A stretch of DNA of 6,605 bases from assembly GCA_964343305.1 (NCBI GenBank), contig CAYFJO010000556.1:1-6605 (forward strand), read 5' to 3'. Both the position numbers and the translations under genes were made by a program. The notes below the pieces were generated by a model. It was not told the DNA's origin, searched no databases, and worked only from the letters and a program-made list of their open reading frames with translations. The DNA is from CAYFJO01 sp964343305 (GTDB lineage Bacteria > Planctomycetota > Planctomycetia > Pirellulales > Pirellulaceae). Below, piece by piece: positions 1-6,605 of the stretch (the first letter of the stretch is position 1; every line of letters begins with the position of its first letter).

Positions 1-18
1 TCAAAGAAACGGTGAATG

Positions 19-76
19 AAAACTGATTCTAACTCGCACCGATCTCACTGTCATAGTGCCGGCTTGAGAGTTAGAA
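19..76 (-). terminator. Weak candidate terminator after gene A
   Basis: A 9-bp inverted repeat (TTCTAACTC at 27-35 and GAGTTAGAA at 68-76) follows the gene A stop by 4 bases. On the minus strand it is followed within a few bases by TTTT (22-19). A small 4-bp stem sits inside the 32-base loop. The stem is AT-rich and the loop long, so termination would be weak. The rest of 1-80 shows no gene I can support. Confidence 0.3.
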
Positions 77-80
77 GCAC

Positions 81-2765
81 TCACTTCGGGTAAGTACCGA
101 TGAACAAGTCGTCGACCCAGCAGCGCGCCTCCTTGCCCTGGGCCTTGATCTGAAACCAGATGCTGAGTCGGTGCGCATCGGGCGGGGTCACGACGTCCCC
201 CGTCAGTTCGTGCCATTCGTCAGGTTGATCAGGGACGGGGAGGTCGAGCAGCGTTGTCGGCAGCGCGCCCTCCTGCCGCGCATGGTGGCACTTAATGATG
301 AGGTTGTAGCGCCCCGGCTCCGCATTGCGTCTGTACCACATGCCCACGCGGTAGCGTGTTGACGGTTTCGCGGGCACGCCGCGACCCAGACGGACACGAT
401 GGAAGTGCTGCAGCATCAGCGACCAGTTACCCGAGCGGGCCTCGTCCCTGGTTAACGCCGCCCGGAAAGGCGTTCGGTCGTGGAACCAGGTCCGAACGTC
501 CACCGTGGGCAGGAGCTGCTCGTACGTCAGTTCCACATCGCTGTCCAGGTCGCGCTCATCGGGCGCGAGCCGTGCGCCGAGTGCTTCGTAGCCCGGATCG
601 TCGAACAGGTTTTCAGGCACAAGACCCAGGGCGATCGACTCGGCGGTTGTGAATGCCGCACGCAGTACGGGGTTCCCGGTTTTATCACCTTCGGCGCGCC
701 ACCACTTGGCCGCCGGTTCGGGTCCCAGTTCGTCGCGCAGGAATTCCGCGGCGGCCCGAATGCCGCCGTTGATCGCGGCCACGGCGCCCGGATTCGGTTT
801 GCCCTGTTTCATCGAATGGTAGGAGACGGGATGGGGCCGGTTGTCGCGGAAGATCCGGTAGCGGTCGAGCGGTGGTTGTTCGAGCGTGTTCGCAATGTAG
901 TCGCGCATTGTCGTGCTCAGGGCGATGACTCGGCGGGCATCGTCGATCGCGCGACGGACGTCGGTCTGCGATCGGACGGGCTCCTGCCGCAGACGCTCGG
1001 CGGCCCAATAGCGTTGAACGCCCATCTCCTGCAGGCGGAACATGGCCTCGACGAGGGCGATGCGTTGAGTCTGCACGGGGTCCAGGCCGGGGCTTGCGGC
1101 GGCATCTTTCAGGTCGGCTGCGGCCCGCGCGGCCTCGGCCTCGTTCAAGACCCGGAATTGCTTCGCCGTTCCAGCGCCCGAGGTGGCGTTCAGGTCTTTG
1201 GCGTACCCGTGGGGCATACCCATTTCTTCCAGCCATCTTTCGTAACCGGCCTCGATCGCCTCGTGCCAGCGCCGCATGGGCGCGGCGGCGGGACCGAAGA
1301 GGCCCTGGCAATACTCGTCGAGCAGCTCGTCGACGTCGCGGCGCGGGTCCCAGAGGAGTTTGGAAGTGATGTAGGCTATGGCTCCGGAGACGGGCCAGTG
1401 TAGGTGCATCTCCTGCTTGAACGTCCGCGCCCGGCCCGATGCAACGATGTAGCGTATCCGACGGCCGGTCTGCTGAATGTCCATCTTGGGCAGGATGAAA
1501 TGGCTCTTGCCGTTGTGGTGCAGGTAGAGGCCCATGCGCCGCACGCCAGTGGCCATCCAGCGGTCCCATGCCGTGAACGCGCTATCGACAGTCATGACCG
1601 GGAGGATATTGGGATGGAGGTCGACGGTCTGAGGAGGGTGCTGTGTCGCGCTGTAAGCCAGGAACACGATCGATTTGGACGGATACTTGTCGTCCACGAG
1701 GGCGGCAACCTTGTTGCTGAACTTCCCATAGCGATCACACATCCCGATCCGGCGTCCGTAGTCCGTTCCCGGCGCATCCATCGCACGGCAGCCGGAGCAG
1801 GTGCAGTCGCCGTGGCCGTCGTTGATGGCAACGTTGTAGCCAAGGGCGCGTGGATGGCTCCGGAAGTATTCCATTACGGCATCCGTCACGGTCTTGACCA
1901 CCTCGGGATTGGATACGCAGGGCTGCCATCTGCTCTTGTCGTTGCCGCGTGGCGGCACGCGGCGTTTGCCCTGAATCAGGGGATAGTATTCCGGGTGATC
2001 TTCCCCGTATTCGCGCGGCGGCAGAAGCTCGTAGTAATTCTCGCTGCACGGCAGGGTGGTTCCGCGCCGGAAGAAATCGAGCGGAGAGCCGCCGGGCAGA
2101 AGCGGATGCATGGACATGCTGCGGCTGATGAAATAAGGCCAGTCGCGCCACTCGAGTTTGGGGATGCGCAAGGTCGGCCGCGAGAAGATCGACTCGCCGA
2201 TGGAACCGGGAACACCCATCCAGAATTGGCGAACACCCGCGTAGCGTTCGAGAAATCCAACCAGCGCGTAGGCCAGCGCGTCGAGTGAGTCGAGCCCCAG
2301 CAGGGGGGAACCTCGCAGGATCAGGATGCGCGGACTGATGGTCTGAATCAGGAACCCGTGAACGTTGGGGAAGACGTCATCGCCATACCGCACGTCCGGC
2401 AAGGCAAGGGGCACGGTGGTGGACACGGCTGTGTCGCCAAAGTGTATGGCCCCCATGCCCTCGGGAATGGGCGCGGAGTCTGGGAGCAATTTGAACGTGC
2501 CTCCCGTTACGCGCCCGAGGTAATCGCCCAGCAACCGGGCCCGGTAGCGCAGTCGGTCCGAAGCGGCCGCGGCGTGCACGATGACGCAACGGGCCTGTCC
2601 GTCATCGGCGATCGTAAAGTAGTCTGGCGCGCCCTCGCGGGGCGGAGCCGGGTAGTTGAACTCGGCCTCCTCGGGCGGGATGACCTCAAAAGGGGGATCC
2701 CCTGCGTGTGCGGCCTCCGACGCGAGGAGAAGCAGTGCGGGAATGGCGTAGAGAAAGGCTCGCAT
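81..2765 (-). CDS. Secreted DUF4838 (putative glycoside hydrolase) with C-terminal jelly-roll-like domain (gene A)
   Basis: 894 residues from the ATG at 2765. A TTG two codons upstream (2771) is in frame and would add two residues; the AAGGAAG site is 10 bases from the ATG and 4 from the TTG, so the choice is not certain. Residues 1-21 are a Sec signal peptide (basic start, LLLL core, likely cleavage AHA|GD), so the protein is exported. About 57-198 resembles the alpha/beta domain that precedes the barrel in GH20/GH67-type enzymes (FLERYAGVR near 171-179). The DUF4838 core spans about 205-480: REYGEDHPEYYPL near 251-263, PCVSNPEV with C283, INDGHGDCTCSGC with D316 and C321/C323/C326, E452 in KQEMH, then KLLWDP near 469-474. 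A helical stretch follows (about 540-690). About 750-894 looks like a CBM4/9/22-type galactose-binding fold, ending in CWVDDLFIG. As I recall, DUF4838 includes CAZy family GH163, with characterised Bacteroides members acting as endo-beta-N-acetylglucosaminidases on complex N-glycans; the substrate here is unknown. Last gene of an operon with gene B. Confidence 0.85.
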   Translation of the reverse strand: MRAFLYAIPALLLLASEAAHAGDPPFEVIPPEEAEFNYPAPPREGAPDYFTIADDGQARCVIVHAAAASDRLRYRARLLGDYLGRVTGGTFKLLPDSAPIPEGMGAIHFGDTAVSTTVPLALPDVRYGDDVFPNVHGFLIQTISPRILILRGSPLLGLDSLDALAYALVGFLERYAGVRQFWMGVPGSIGESIFSRPTLRIPKLEWRDWPYFISRSMSMHPLLPGGSPLDFFRRGTTLPCSENYYELLPPREYGEDHPEYYPLIQGKRRVPPRGNDKSRWQPCVSNPEVVKTVTDAVMEYFRSHPRALGYNVAINDGHGDCTCSGCRAMDAPGTDYGRRIGMCDRYGKFSNKVAALVDDKYPSKSIVFLAYSATQHPPQTVDLHPNILPVMTVDSAFTAWDRWMATGVRRMGLYLHHNGKSHFILPKMDIQQTGRRIRYIVASGRARTFKQEMHLHWPVSGAIAYITSKLLWDPRRDVDELLDEYCQGLFGPAAAPMRRWHEAIEAGYERWLEEMGMPHGYAKDLNATSGAGTAKQFRVLNEAEAARAAADLKDAAASPGLDPVQTQRIALVEAMFRLQEMGVQRYWAAERLRQEPVRSQTDVRRAIDDARRVIALSTTMRDYIANTLEQPPLDRYRIFRDNRPHPVSYHSMKQGKPNPGAVAAINGGIRAAAEFLRDELGPEPAAKWWRAEGDKTGNPVLRAAFTTAESIALGLVPENLFDDPGYEALGARLAPDERDLDSDVELTYEQLLPTVDVRTWFHDRTPFRAALTRDEARSGNWSLMLQHFHRVRLGRGVPAKPSTRYRVGMWYRRNAEPGRYNLIIKCHHARQEGALPTTLLDLPVPDQPDEWHELTGDVVTPPDAHRLSIWFQIKAQGKEARCWVDDLFIGTYPK

Positions 2766-2775
2766 GGTCAAGGGA

Positions 2776-2782
2776 CTTCCTT
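2776..2782 (-). promoter_or_regulatory. Ribosome binding site of gene A, just after the gene B stop
   Basis: The minus strand reads AAGGAAG, starting two bases after gene B's TAA stop (2784-2786). It is 10 bases from the ATG at 2765 and 4 from the alternative TTG at 2771. Its position against the upstream stop suggests that ribosomes finishing gene B start gene A, which supports a single transcript. Confidence 0.6.
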
Positions 2783-2783
2783 G

Positions 2784-5261
2784 TTAACGGAACGTGATTT
2801 CGCCGAATGTGGTCCGGTCGTGAAAGCTGCGCGATTCCAGGTTGGGCGACCACAGCGACAGAATGGGATTCTTGCCGTCGCCCGGCCGCTGGGTGCGGCC
2901 GACATTCATCGTCCACATGGCGCCCGGCGCCGGTGGCACAGCGCCGAGAGCGTCGAAGGGGATGCGCACCTCAGCGGTCCACCGATTTCTTTCGGGATCG
3001 ATGATCGCGGCATAGTCCCACTCACCGTTCCAGTCGGGGTCAAACTTGTCGAACAGGGGATGGAGCGGATCCTTTTCGTAACCGAAGCGGCGGTCGTAGC
3101 GCGATTCCGGTACGGGGTTGAACATGAGGTGACAATAGCTTTGACGGGTGCCGAAGGGGTCGATCATCAGTTCAACGTTTTCCTGGTCCCAGGCCGAACC
3201 GTCGCGGCCGACGGGGCGCAGTCCGTCAAGCGTGTCCCCGGAAGGTATCTCCGCCTCGAATGCGATGTACAGGTTGTGTTCATCGTAAGCCAGCTTGAAG
3301 TGCGACGGGTCCTCAAGGGGCCCCATGCCGATCTCGCTCAGGCCCTGGGAAGGCGCACGCCTCCAAGTCTCCTCGTCCAGCCGGCCGTCGAGGTGGATCG
3401 ATGCGACGCGCTGCGCTTCGGCTCGTTGCATGCCGACGCCGGGCAGCACACGCTTCTCACGCAACAGATCGAAATTCCATGAGAACGGGGCGCCGCTCGG
3501 TAAGCGCGGGCGGCCACTGAACGGGGGCCGCAGGCCCGGAATCGTCCGCATCTTGCCCTCGGGCTTCAGCCAGGCCAGCGTGTCCCGGTAGTCGCGCACC
3601 GCCGTCTCGAGGGTCCCCAGCGTCTCCCAAGTCGGGGCGAGCCGGTATGTGCGGTACATGTGGTAAACCGCGGCCGCATTGCGGATTGCCTTGAACTCCG
3701 CTTCCACCTGCGCCAGGCGCGCCTTGACCTGCTTGTCCTCGGCCATCGGCAGAGCGCGGTCGAGGCTGGCGGTCATGTCGCCCAGAACTTTGGGTGAAAA
3801 GAAATGACACATCCAGTCGCCGGCGTCGGGGCTGAATCCGCGCTGTCGGTCGAGCAAGCCGAAGATCGCCGTCCGCCCGTGCAGGGATCCGAAAAAGGCC
3901 TGCATCGGCACGGCAGCCTTTCCGAAGGCCGCGGTGACGTACTCATGCGTCAGGTCCCGCGCCGAGAGAGAGGGATCGCCGATGGCCTTTCCGAATGCAT
4001 AGTAGGTCGGCCCGTCCAGTCCCCAGGCGCCGCCGGTCGCCAACCCGCCGCAGATATAGATTCCGCTCACGTCATTCGCGACGAAACGGCGAATCTGCTC
4101 GACCGCATAGCCTGGTGCGATGCGCGCCACTGCCATCCAGTTGTAGATGTACACGGTCTTCGCAACGTGGAACGGTTCCCAGGCTTGAAAACTTTCCTTT
4201 GTATATCGACACAGTTGAACGACGACATTGTCCGGAAACCGATCGAAGGTCACGGGCGGCGCAACCGTCGGTCCGTACGAGATGATCATCACCTTCCCGT
4301 CGGGGCGACGCTGTTGCATCTCCGCGGCCAGCTTGCGGTGCACGATCCACAGCCGTTCGCCGCGATCCGGGTGAATCGCTCGGCATGCTTTGCATTCGCA
4401 CTCCCGGTAGCCGTCGGTCTGGGCCAGCTCAACCCACTCGTAGCCCCGGTCGAGTTCCTCTTCCATCTTCTTGAGCATTAACTCCTGCACCTCCGGATTG
4501 GTAATGCACAGGTGGTTGTCCTTGGGCGTGCGCACGCCGCCGATCAAGGCGAAGTACTGCGGGTGGCTCTTTCCGTACTCTCGTGTCGGTACCGCGTCGT
4601 AATACGAATGGCCGCCGTAGCTGCGAACGAGCCTGTTGCCGAAATAGTTGTTGGCCGCGTCGTAAGCGGGATCGCGCCCCGACCGTCCCGTTATGTAGGC
4701 GAACGGCGACGATGCGGTGACATCCAATGCGGCGCTGACGGTCAAACGGTCGCGCTTCGGGATCTGCCGGCCGAACGCGCCGGGCAGCAGAAACCTTACG
4801 CCGACCTGTTGTTCGAGAAAGGTGGTAACGGATTTGAGCTCGCCGCGGAATTGGGCGGTGAGTCCGTAGAGCGCAGTGCCGGAGCCGTCTTCACCTATCA
4901 GGAAGATGTCCTGCCCCACGGTCCGGTTCAGCGCCGCAAAGCCCCGGATGTCGTCCACCGGCAGGCCTGCGCGGCGCGCGGCGTCCGACTTACCGAGGTA
5001 GATGGCCGGCGTGCCGGACGCAACCGCTGCCTCGTTGACGACGGGCAGTTCAACCCCGGTAGCCGCGGCAACCGTCTCCTGCAGCAGGAGCGCCGCCTCG
5101 GCGATTCGGTCTGCATCGGCCTTGGCGGCCACCGCAATCACATAGGGCGATTCCCCCTTATCCACCACGACCAACTCACGGGCATCCGCGCCCCGCAGCG
5201 TGCTGGCAATCAGTAAAATGGATGACAGGAATATGGCGAAGCAGGAATGGCGTTTATTCAA
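2784..5261 (-). CDS. Secreted DUF4838 protein with C-terminal CBM9-like domain (gene B)
   Basis: 825 residues from a TTG start at 5261. This start has a strong AGGAG 8 bases upstream and opens directly into a signal peptide (MNKRH, hydrophobic FAIFLSSILLIAS, cleavage near GADA|RE at 27). Another in-frame TTG at 5291 has no ribosome binding site, and no in-frame ATG lies nearby. About 30-175 is the GH20/GH67-like N-domain (FLEQQVGVRFLLPG near 148-161). The DUF4838 core spans about 205-460: REYGKSHPQYFAL (227-239), LCITNPEV with C252, and QTDGYRECECKAC with D283 and C288/C290/C293. About 490-570 is helical. About 620-825 is a CBM9-like sandwich: HLDGRLDEETWRRA, KLAYDEHNLYIAFEA, QENVELMIDPFG, WTAEVRIPFDALGA and RTTFGEITF. 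The core matches gene A motif by motif, but it lacks a Glu equivalent to A's E452 and has GKAIGDP where A has SKLLWDP, so specificity or catalysis may differ. Likely exported; the CBM9-like part would bind carbohydrate. Glycoside hydrolase activity is inferred from the family. Confidence 0.85.
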   Translation of the reverse strand: MNKRHSCFAIFLSSILLIASTLRGADARELVVVDKGESPYVIAVAAKADADRIAEAALLLQETVAAATGVELPVVNEAAVASGTPAIYLGKSDAARRAGLPVDDIRGFAALNRTVGQDIFLIGEDGSGTALYGLTAQFRGELKSVTTFLEQQVGVRFLLPGAFGRQIPKRDRLTVSAALDVTASSPFAYITGRSGRDPAYDAANNYFGNRLVRSYGGHSYYDAVPTREYGKSHPQYFALIGGVRTPKDNHLCITNPEVQELMLKKMEEELDRGYEWVELAQTDGYRECECKACRAIHPDRGERLWIVHRKLAAEMQQRRPDGKVMIISYGPTVAPPVTFDRFPDNVVVQLCRYTKESFQAWEPFHVAKTVYIYNWMAVARIAPGYAVEQIRRFVANDVSGIYICGGLATGGAWGLDGPTYYAFGKAIGDPSLSARDLTHEYVTAAFGKAAVPMQAFFGSLHGRTAIFGLLDRQRGFSPDAGDWMCHFFSPKVLGDMTASLDRALPMAEDKQVKARLAQVEAEFKAIRNAAAVYHMYRTYRLAPTWETLGTLETAVRDYRDTLAWLKPEGKMRTIPGLRPPFSGRPRLPSGAPFSWNFDLLREKRVLPGVGMQRAEAQRVASIHLDGRLDEETWRRAPSQGLSEIGMGPLEDPSHFKLAYDEHNLYIAFEAEIPSGDTLDGLRPVGRDGSAWDQENVELMIDPFGTRQSYCHLMFNPVPESRYDRRFGYEKDPLHPLFDKFDPDWNGEWDYAAIIDPERNRWTAEVRIPFDALGAVPPAPGAMWTMNVGRTQRPGDGKNPILSLWSPNLESRSFHDRTTFGEITFR

Positions 5262-5319
5262 TTGCGAGTCTCCTGCGGATTGGTTTTCCAACGTCGATTT
5301 GTGAGTTAGTAACGCTCAT
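5254..5319 (-). CDS. Possible 21-residue upstream ORF (leader peptide) overlapping the gene B start
   Basis: An ATG at 5319 opens a 21-codon frame, beginning MSVTNSQIDVG and ending in RRRLAIE, with its TAA at 5254-5256. The frame runs through gene B's ribosome binding site and overlaps gene B from its TTG at 5261. A purine-rich GGGGAAG lies 8 bases before the ATG. If translated, it would couple or gate translation of gene B. It has no recognisable homology and could be chance in a region of this size; only the overlapping arrangement and the upstream purine tract argue for it. Confidence 0.22.
   Translation of the reverse strand: MSVTNSQIDVGKPIRRRLAIE
5270..5274 (-). promoter_or_regulatory. 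Ribosome binding site that fixes the TTG start of gene B
   Basis: The minus strand reads GCAGGAGACTCGCAA followed by TTG. AGGAG is 8 bases from the TTG at 5261, close to ideal spacing. Nothing comparable precedes the other in-frame TTG at 5291, so 5261 is the better start and the protein begins directly at its signal peptide. Confidence 0.65.
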
Positions 5320-5349
5320 GAAAAGAACTTCCCCATTTCCACGTCATTC

Positions 5350-5414
5350 GTTTAACGGCAAGCCAAAGGCGACTGAGTACTGTGGACGCTGACGCCTTTG
5401 GCTTGCCGTTAAAC
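5350..5414. repeat. Perfect 22-bp inverted repeat with 21-bp loop (palindromic element)
   Basis: The left arm, 5350-5371, begins GTTTAACGGCAAGCC; the right arm, 5393-5414, is its exact reverse complement and ends GGCTTGCCGTTAAAC. The loop is 5372-5392. It starts 31 bases beyond the sulfatase stop and about 90 bases before the gene B start. A 22-bp perfect stem is far beyond chance for so short a region. As RNA it would form a very stable hairpin that could end or attenuate sulfatase transcription or protect an mRNA end. There is no T-run after it on either strand, so it is not a standard intrinsic terminator. A dispersed palindromic repeat is the main alternative. Confidence 0.8.
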
Positions 5415-5445
5415 AAAGAGTGGGAAGTTAATCTTAACGCGTTTC

Positions 5446-6605
5446 TCAGTGTTCTGACAAATGAGCGGCTCGCCATTTCGGAAATGCATCGAGATAGGAC
5501 CAGCGGAAGCTCTTGTTTCTCTTGTAGCCCAAATCTCGATTAGCCAGTTGCTCCATGACGTAGGCTTCCACGTTCTTCCGATCAAGGAACGGATCGTGAG
5601 TCTGCTTCTGTTGATCAGTGAGGGCCTTAATCAGTCGTGTCTTCACCTCGGCATATTCCGGGTTCCGGGCCAGGTCTTGCCATTCGTACGGGTCTTTCTG
5701 CAGGTCACACAGTTCAAAGCGCGGTGGACGTTTCCAACGAGTGAAAGCAGCCTGAACGGTCCTGGAAGCAGTTGCCTGATCTTCGCTGGTCGCGCCGGAG
5801 ATCACGACATTCGGATGGGACTCGTCGAGATAGCTGCCTGCAACCAGATTGATCGTTCCCGGCCTCGGGCTGGAAATCAGCTTATATCGTTCGTCTCGAA
5901 TCGAGTGTTGCACAAAGCAGTTACGTGCATTTGCGCCTGTCGTGAAGCCAAAGATGTACTGACGCCACTCCGTCACCTTCGCGCCGGACAGCAATGGTTG
6001 AAGTGCTCTGCCTGCTAAGTCTTTCGGAGCCTCAACTCCGGCTGCCTGCAGCGCGGTGGGCAGGAGATCGACCGTTGAAACCAGTTCACGGCAAGTCATT
6101 CCAGCTTTCGCGATTGCCGGCCAGCGGATGATCATCGGTATGCGAAGTCCGCCTTCGTAAACAGTAAATTTTCCCCGTGGAAATTGGGCACCATGATCGC
6201 CGATGTAAATGACAAGCGTGTTCTCAGCTTGTCCGGAGTTTCTCAGTTCCGCCAGCAACAGTCCGACTCCATGGTCGAGCCGTTCCAGACAATTGTAGTA
6301 ATTCGCGACCTGCTCCCGCAGTCGCGGTGTATCGACGCCGATCCACGGCAGTGGTTTGACCTCATCGGCAGACAACGGTTTGGTCGGCAGCCCGTTGGCC
6401 TGACGTAGAAACGGCAGATGCGCGTCCGGGAAATTCACGGACAGGAACCACGACGAATCCCGAGTCTGAGCAAAGAAGCGAGCGGCTTCGGCGGCGTAGT
6501 CGGCAACGGTTTTATTACGGTTGAAATTCGCGCTCGGGATGGCTCGGAACTCGAACGGAAACGCTGATTCGGGATTGACGTGCAACTTACCGATGAGCCC
6601 GGTCT
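5446..6605 (-). CDS. S1-family sulfatase, SGSH/sulfamidase-like (partial, N-terminus outside window)
   Basis: 385 complete codons, with the frame open through the right window edge. The visible part begins TGLIGKLHVNPE, which is internal to a sulfatase, so the TTG at 6585 is a leucine codon and not the start. About 110 residues should be missing, including the CxPSR formylglycine site. With T at 6601-6603 as residue 1, K6 and H8 match the active-site Lys and His of human SGSH (GKKHVGPE). NFPDAHLPF supplies the next His (H62). GDHGAQFPRGKF supplies D136, H137 and K145 for metal and sulfate binding; human SGSH has Asn in place of H137, and DHG is a common bacterial form. GVGLLLAELRNSG, VQHSIRDERYKLI, FELCDLQKDP and QTHDPF also track SGSH closely. 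A 46-residue tail follows THDPF. SGSH removes N-linked sulfate from glucosamine in heparan sulfate; the bacterial substrate could differ. GC is lower than in its neighbours, and a palindrome separates it from gene B. Confidence 0.88.
   Translation of the reverse strand, partial: TGLIGKLHVNPESAFPFEFRAIPSANFNRNKTVADYAAEAARFFAQTRDSSWFLSVNFPDAHLPFLRQANGLPTKPLSADEVKPLPWIGVDTPRLREQVANYYNCLERLDHGVGLLLAELRNSGQAENTLVIYIGDHGAQFPRGKFTVYEGGLRIPMIIRWPAIAKAGMTCRELVSTVDLLPTALQAAGVEAPKDLAGRALQPLLSGAKVTEWRQYIFGFTTGANARNCFVQHSIRDERYKLISSPRPGTINLVAGSYLDESHPNVVISGATSEDQATASRTVQAAFTRWKRPPRFELCDLQKDPYEWQDLARNPEYAEVKTRLIKALTDQQKQTHDPFLDRKNVEAYVMEQLANRDLGYKRNKSFRWSYLDAFPKWRAAHLSEH

Noticed and set aside
480..3482. 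Long plus-strand open frames (480-1403, 1404-2288, 2358-3482).
   Set aside because: They are antisense to genes with clear domains and signal peptides, their translations show no recognisable motif, and one runs across the gene A/B junction. Long shadow frames are expected at about 64% GC.
5292..5349. Sigma-70-type promoter for gene B.
   Set aside because: The best -10-like sequence (TACTAA in the minus strand near 5310) matches the consensus poorly and has no convincing -35 at the right spacing.
5350..5414. Integron attC site: GTTTAAC and GTTAAAC at the ends fit the RYYYAAC/GTTRRRY core boxes, and 65 bp is within the attC size range.
   Set aside because: attC sites have an unpaired central spacer and extrahelical bases in the stem; this stem is a perfect 22 bp with neither. 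No integrase or cassette array is visible. The ends match partly because the arms are symmetric.
5350..5429. Standard intrinsic terminator for the sulfatase.
   Set aside because: The hairpin is strong, but on the minus strand it is followed by GAATGACG and not by a T-run; it is kept only as a structured element.
6583..6585. TTG as the start of a complete 379-residue sulfatase.
   Set aside because: The frame stays open to the edge, and the upstream codons read TGLIGK, completing the active-site motif GKLHV; the gene continues past the window.

Overview
The window holds three genes, all on the minus strand, and all look like secreted enzymes for breaking down complex, probably amino-sugar-containing or sulfated glycans. 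Reading in the direction of transcription (high to low coordinates), they are: the C-terminal part of an S1-type sulfatase resembling N-sulfoglucosamine sulfohydrolase (SGSH/sulfamidase), cut by the right window edge; a DUF4838 protein with a C-terminal CBM9-like domain; and a second, divergent DUF4838 protein with a jelly-roll-like C-terminus. Secreted multidomain DUF4838 proteins beside sulfatases, with frequent TTG starts and about 60% GC, fit the PVC group (Planctomycetota, Lentisphaerota, Kiritimatiellota, Verrucomicrobiota). This is inference from gene content; no rRNA or other phylogenetic marker is present.

Layout: 1-80 is a short region after the last gene, with a weak terminator-like inverted repeat. 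81-2765 is DUF4838 gene A. 2784-5261 is DUF4838 gene B; only 18 bases separate B's stop from A's ATG, and A's ribosome binding site lies in that gap, so B and A are almost certainly one operon. 5262-5445 is an intergenic region with a perfect 22-bp inverted repeat (65 bp in total, weaker outer arms to about 104 bp) and a possible 21-codon upstream ORF that overlaps the TTG start of gene B. 5446-6605 is the partial sulfatase.

Both DUF4838 proteins have signal peptides and are predicted to act in the periplasm or outside the cell. The N-domain would pack against a TIM-barrel-like DUF4838 core, and the different C-terminal modules would hold different glycans. The sulfatase would remove sulfate before or after glycosidic cleavage. 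The sulfatase is clearly less GC-rich than the two DUF4838 genes (about 54% against 64% in hand-counted sample lines), and the palindrome lies at that boundary. The sulfatase may therefore have a different history and need not be co-transcribed with B and A.

I see no CRISPR array, tRNA, transposase, integrase or dedicated defence system. The least explained items are the intergenic palindrome, the start-overlapping short ORF, and the loss in gene B of residues that gene A keeps.
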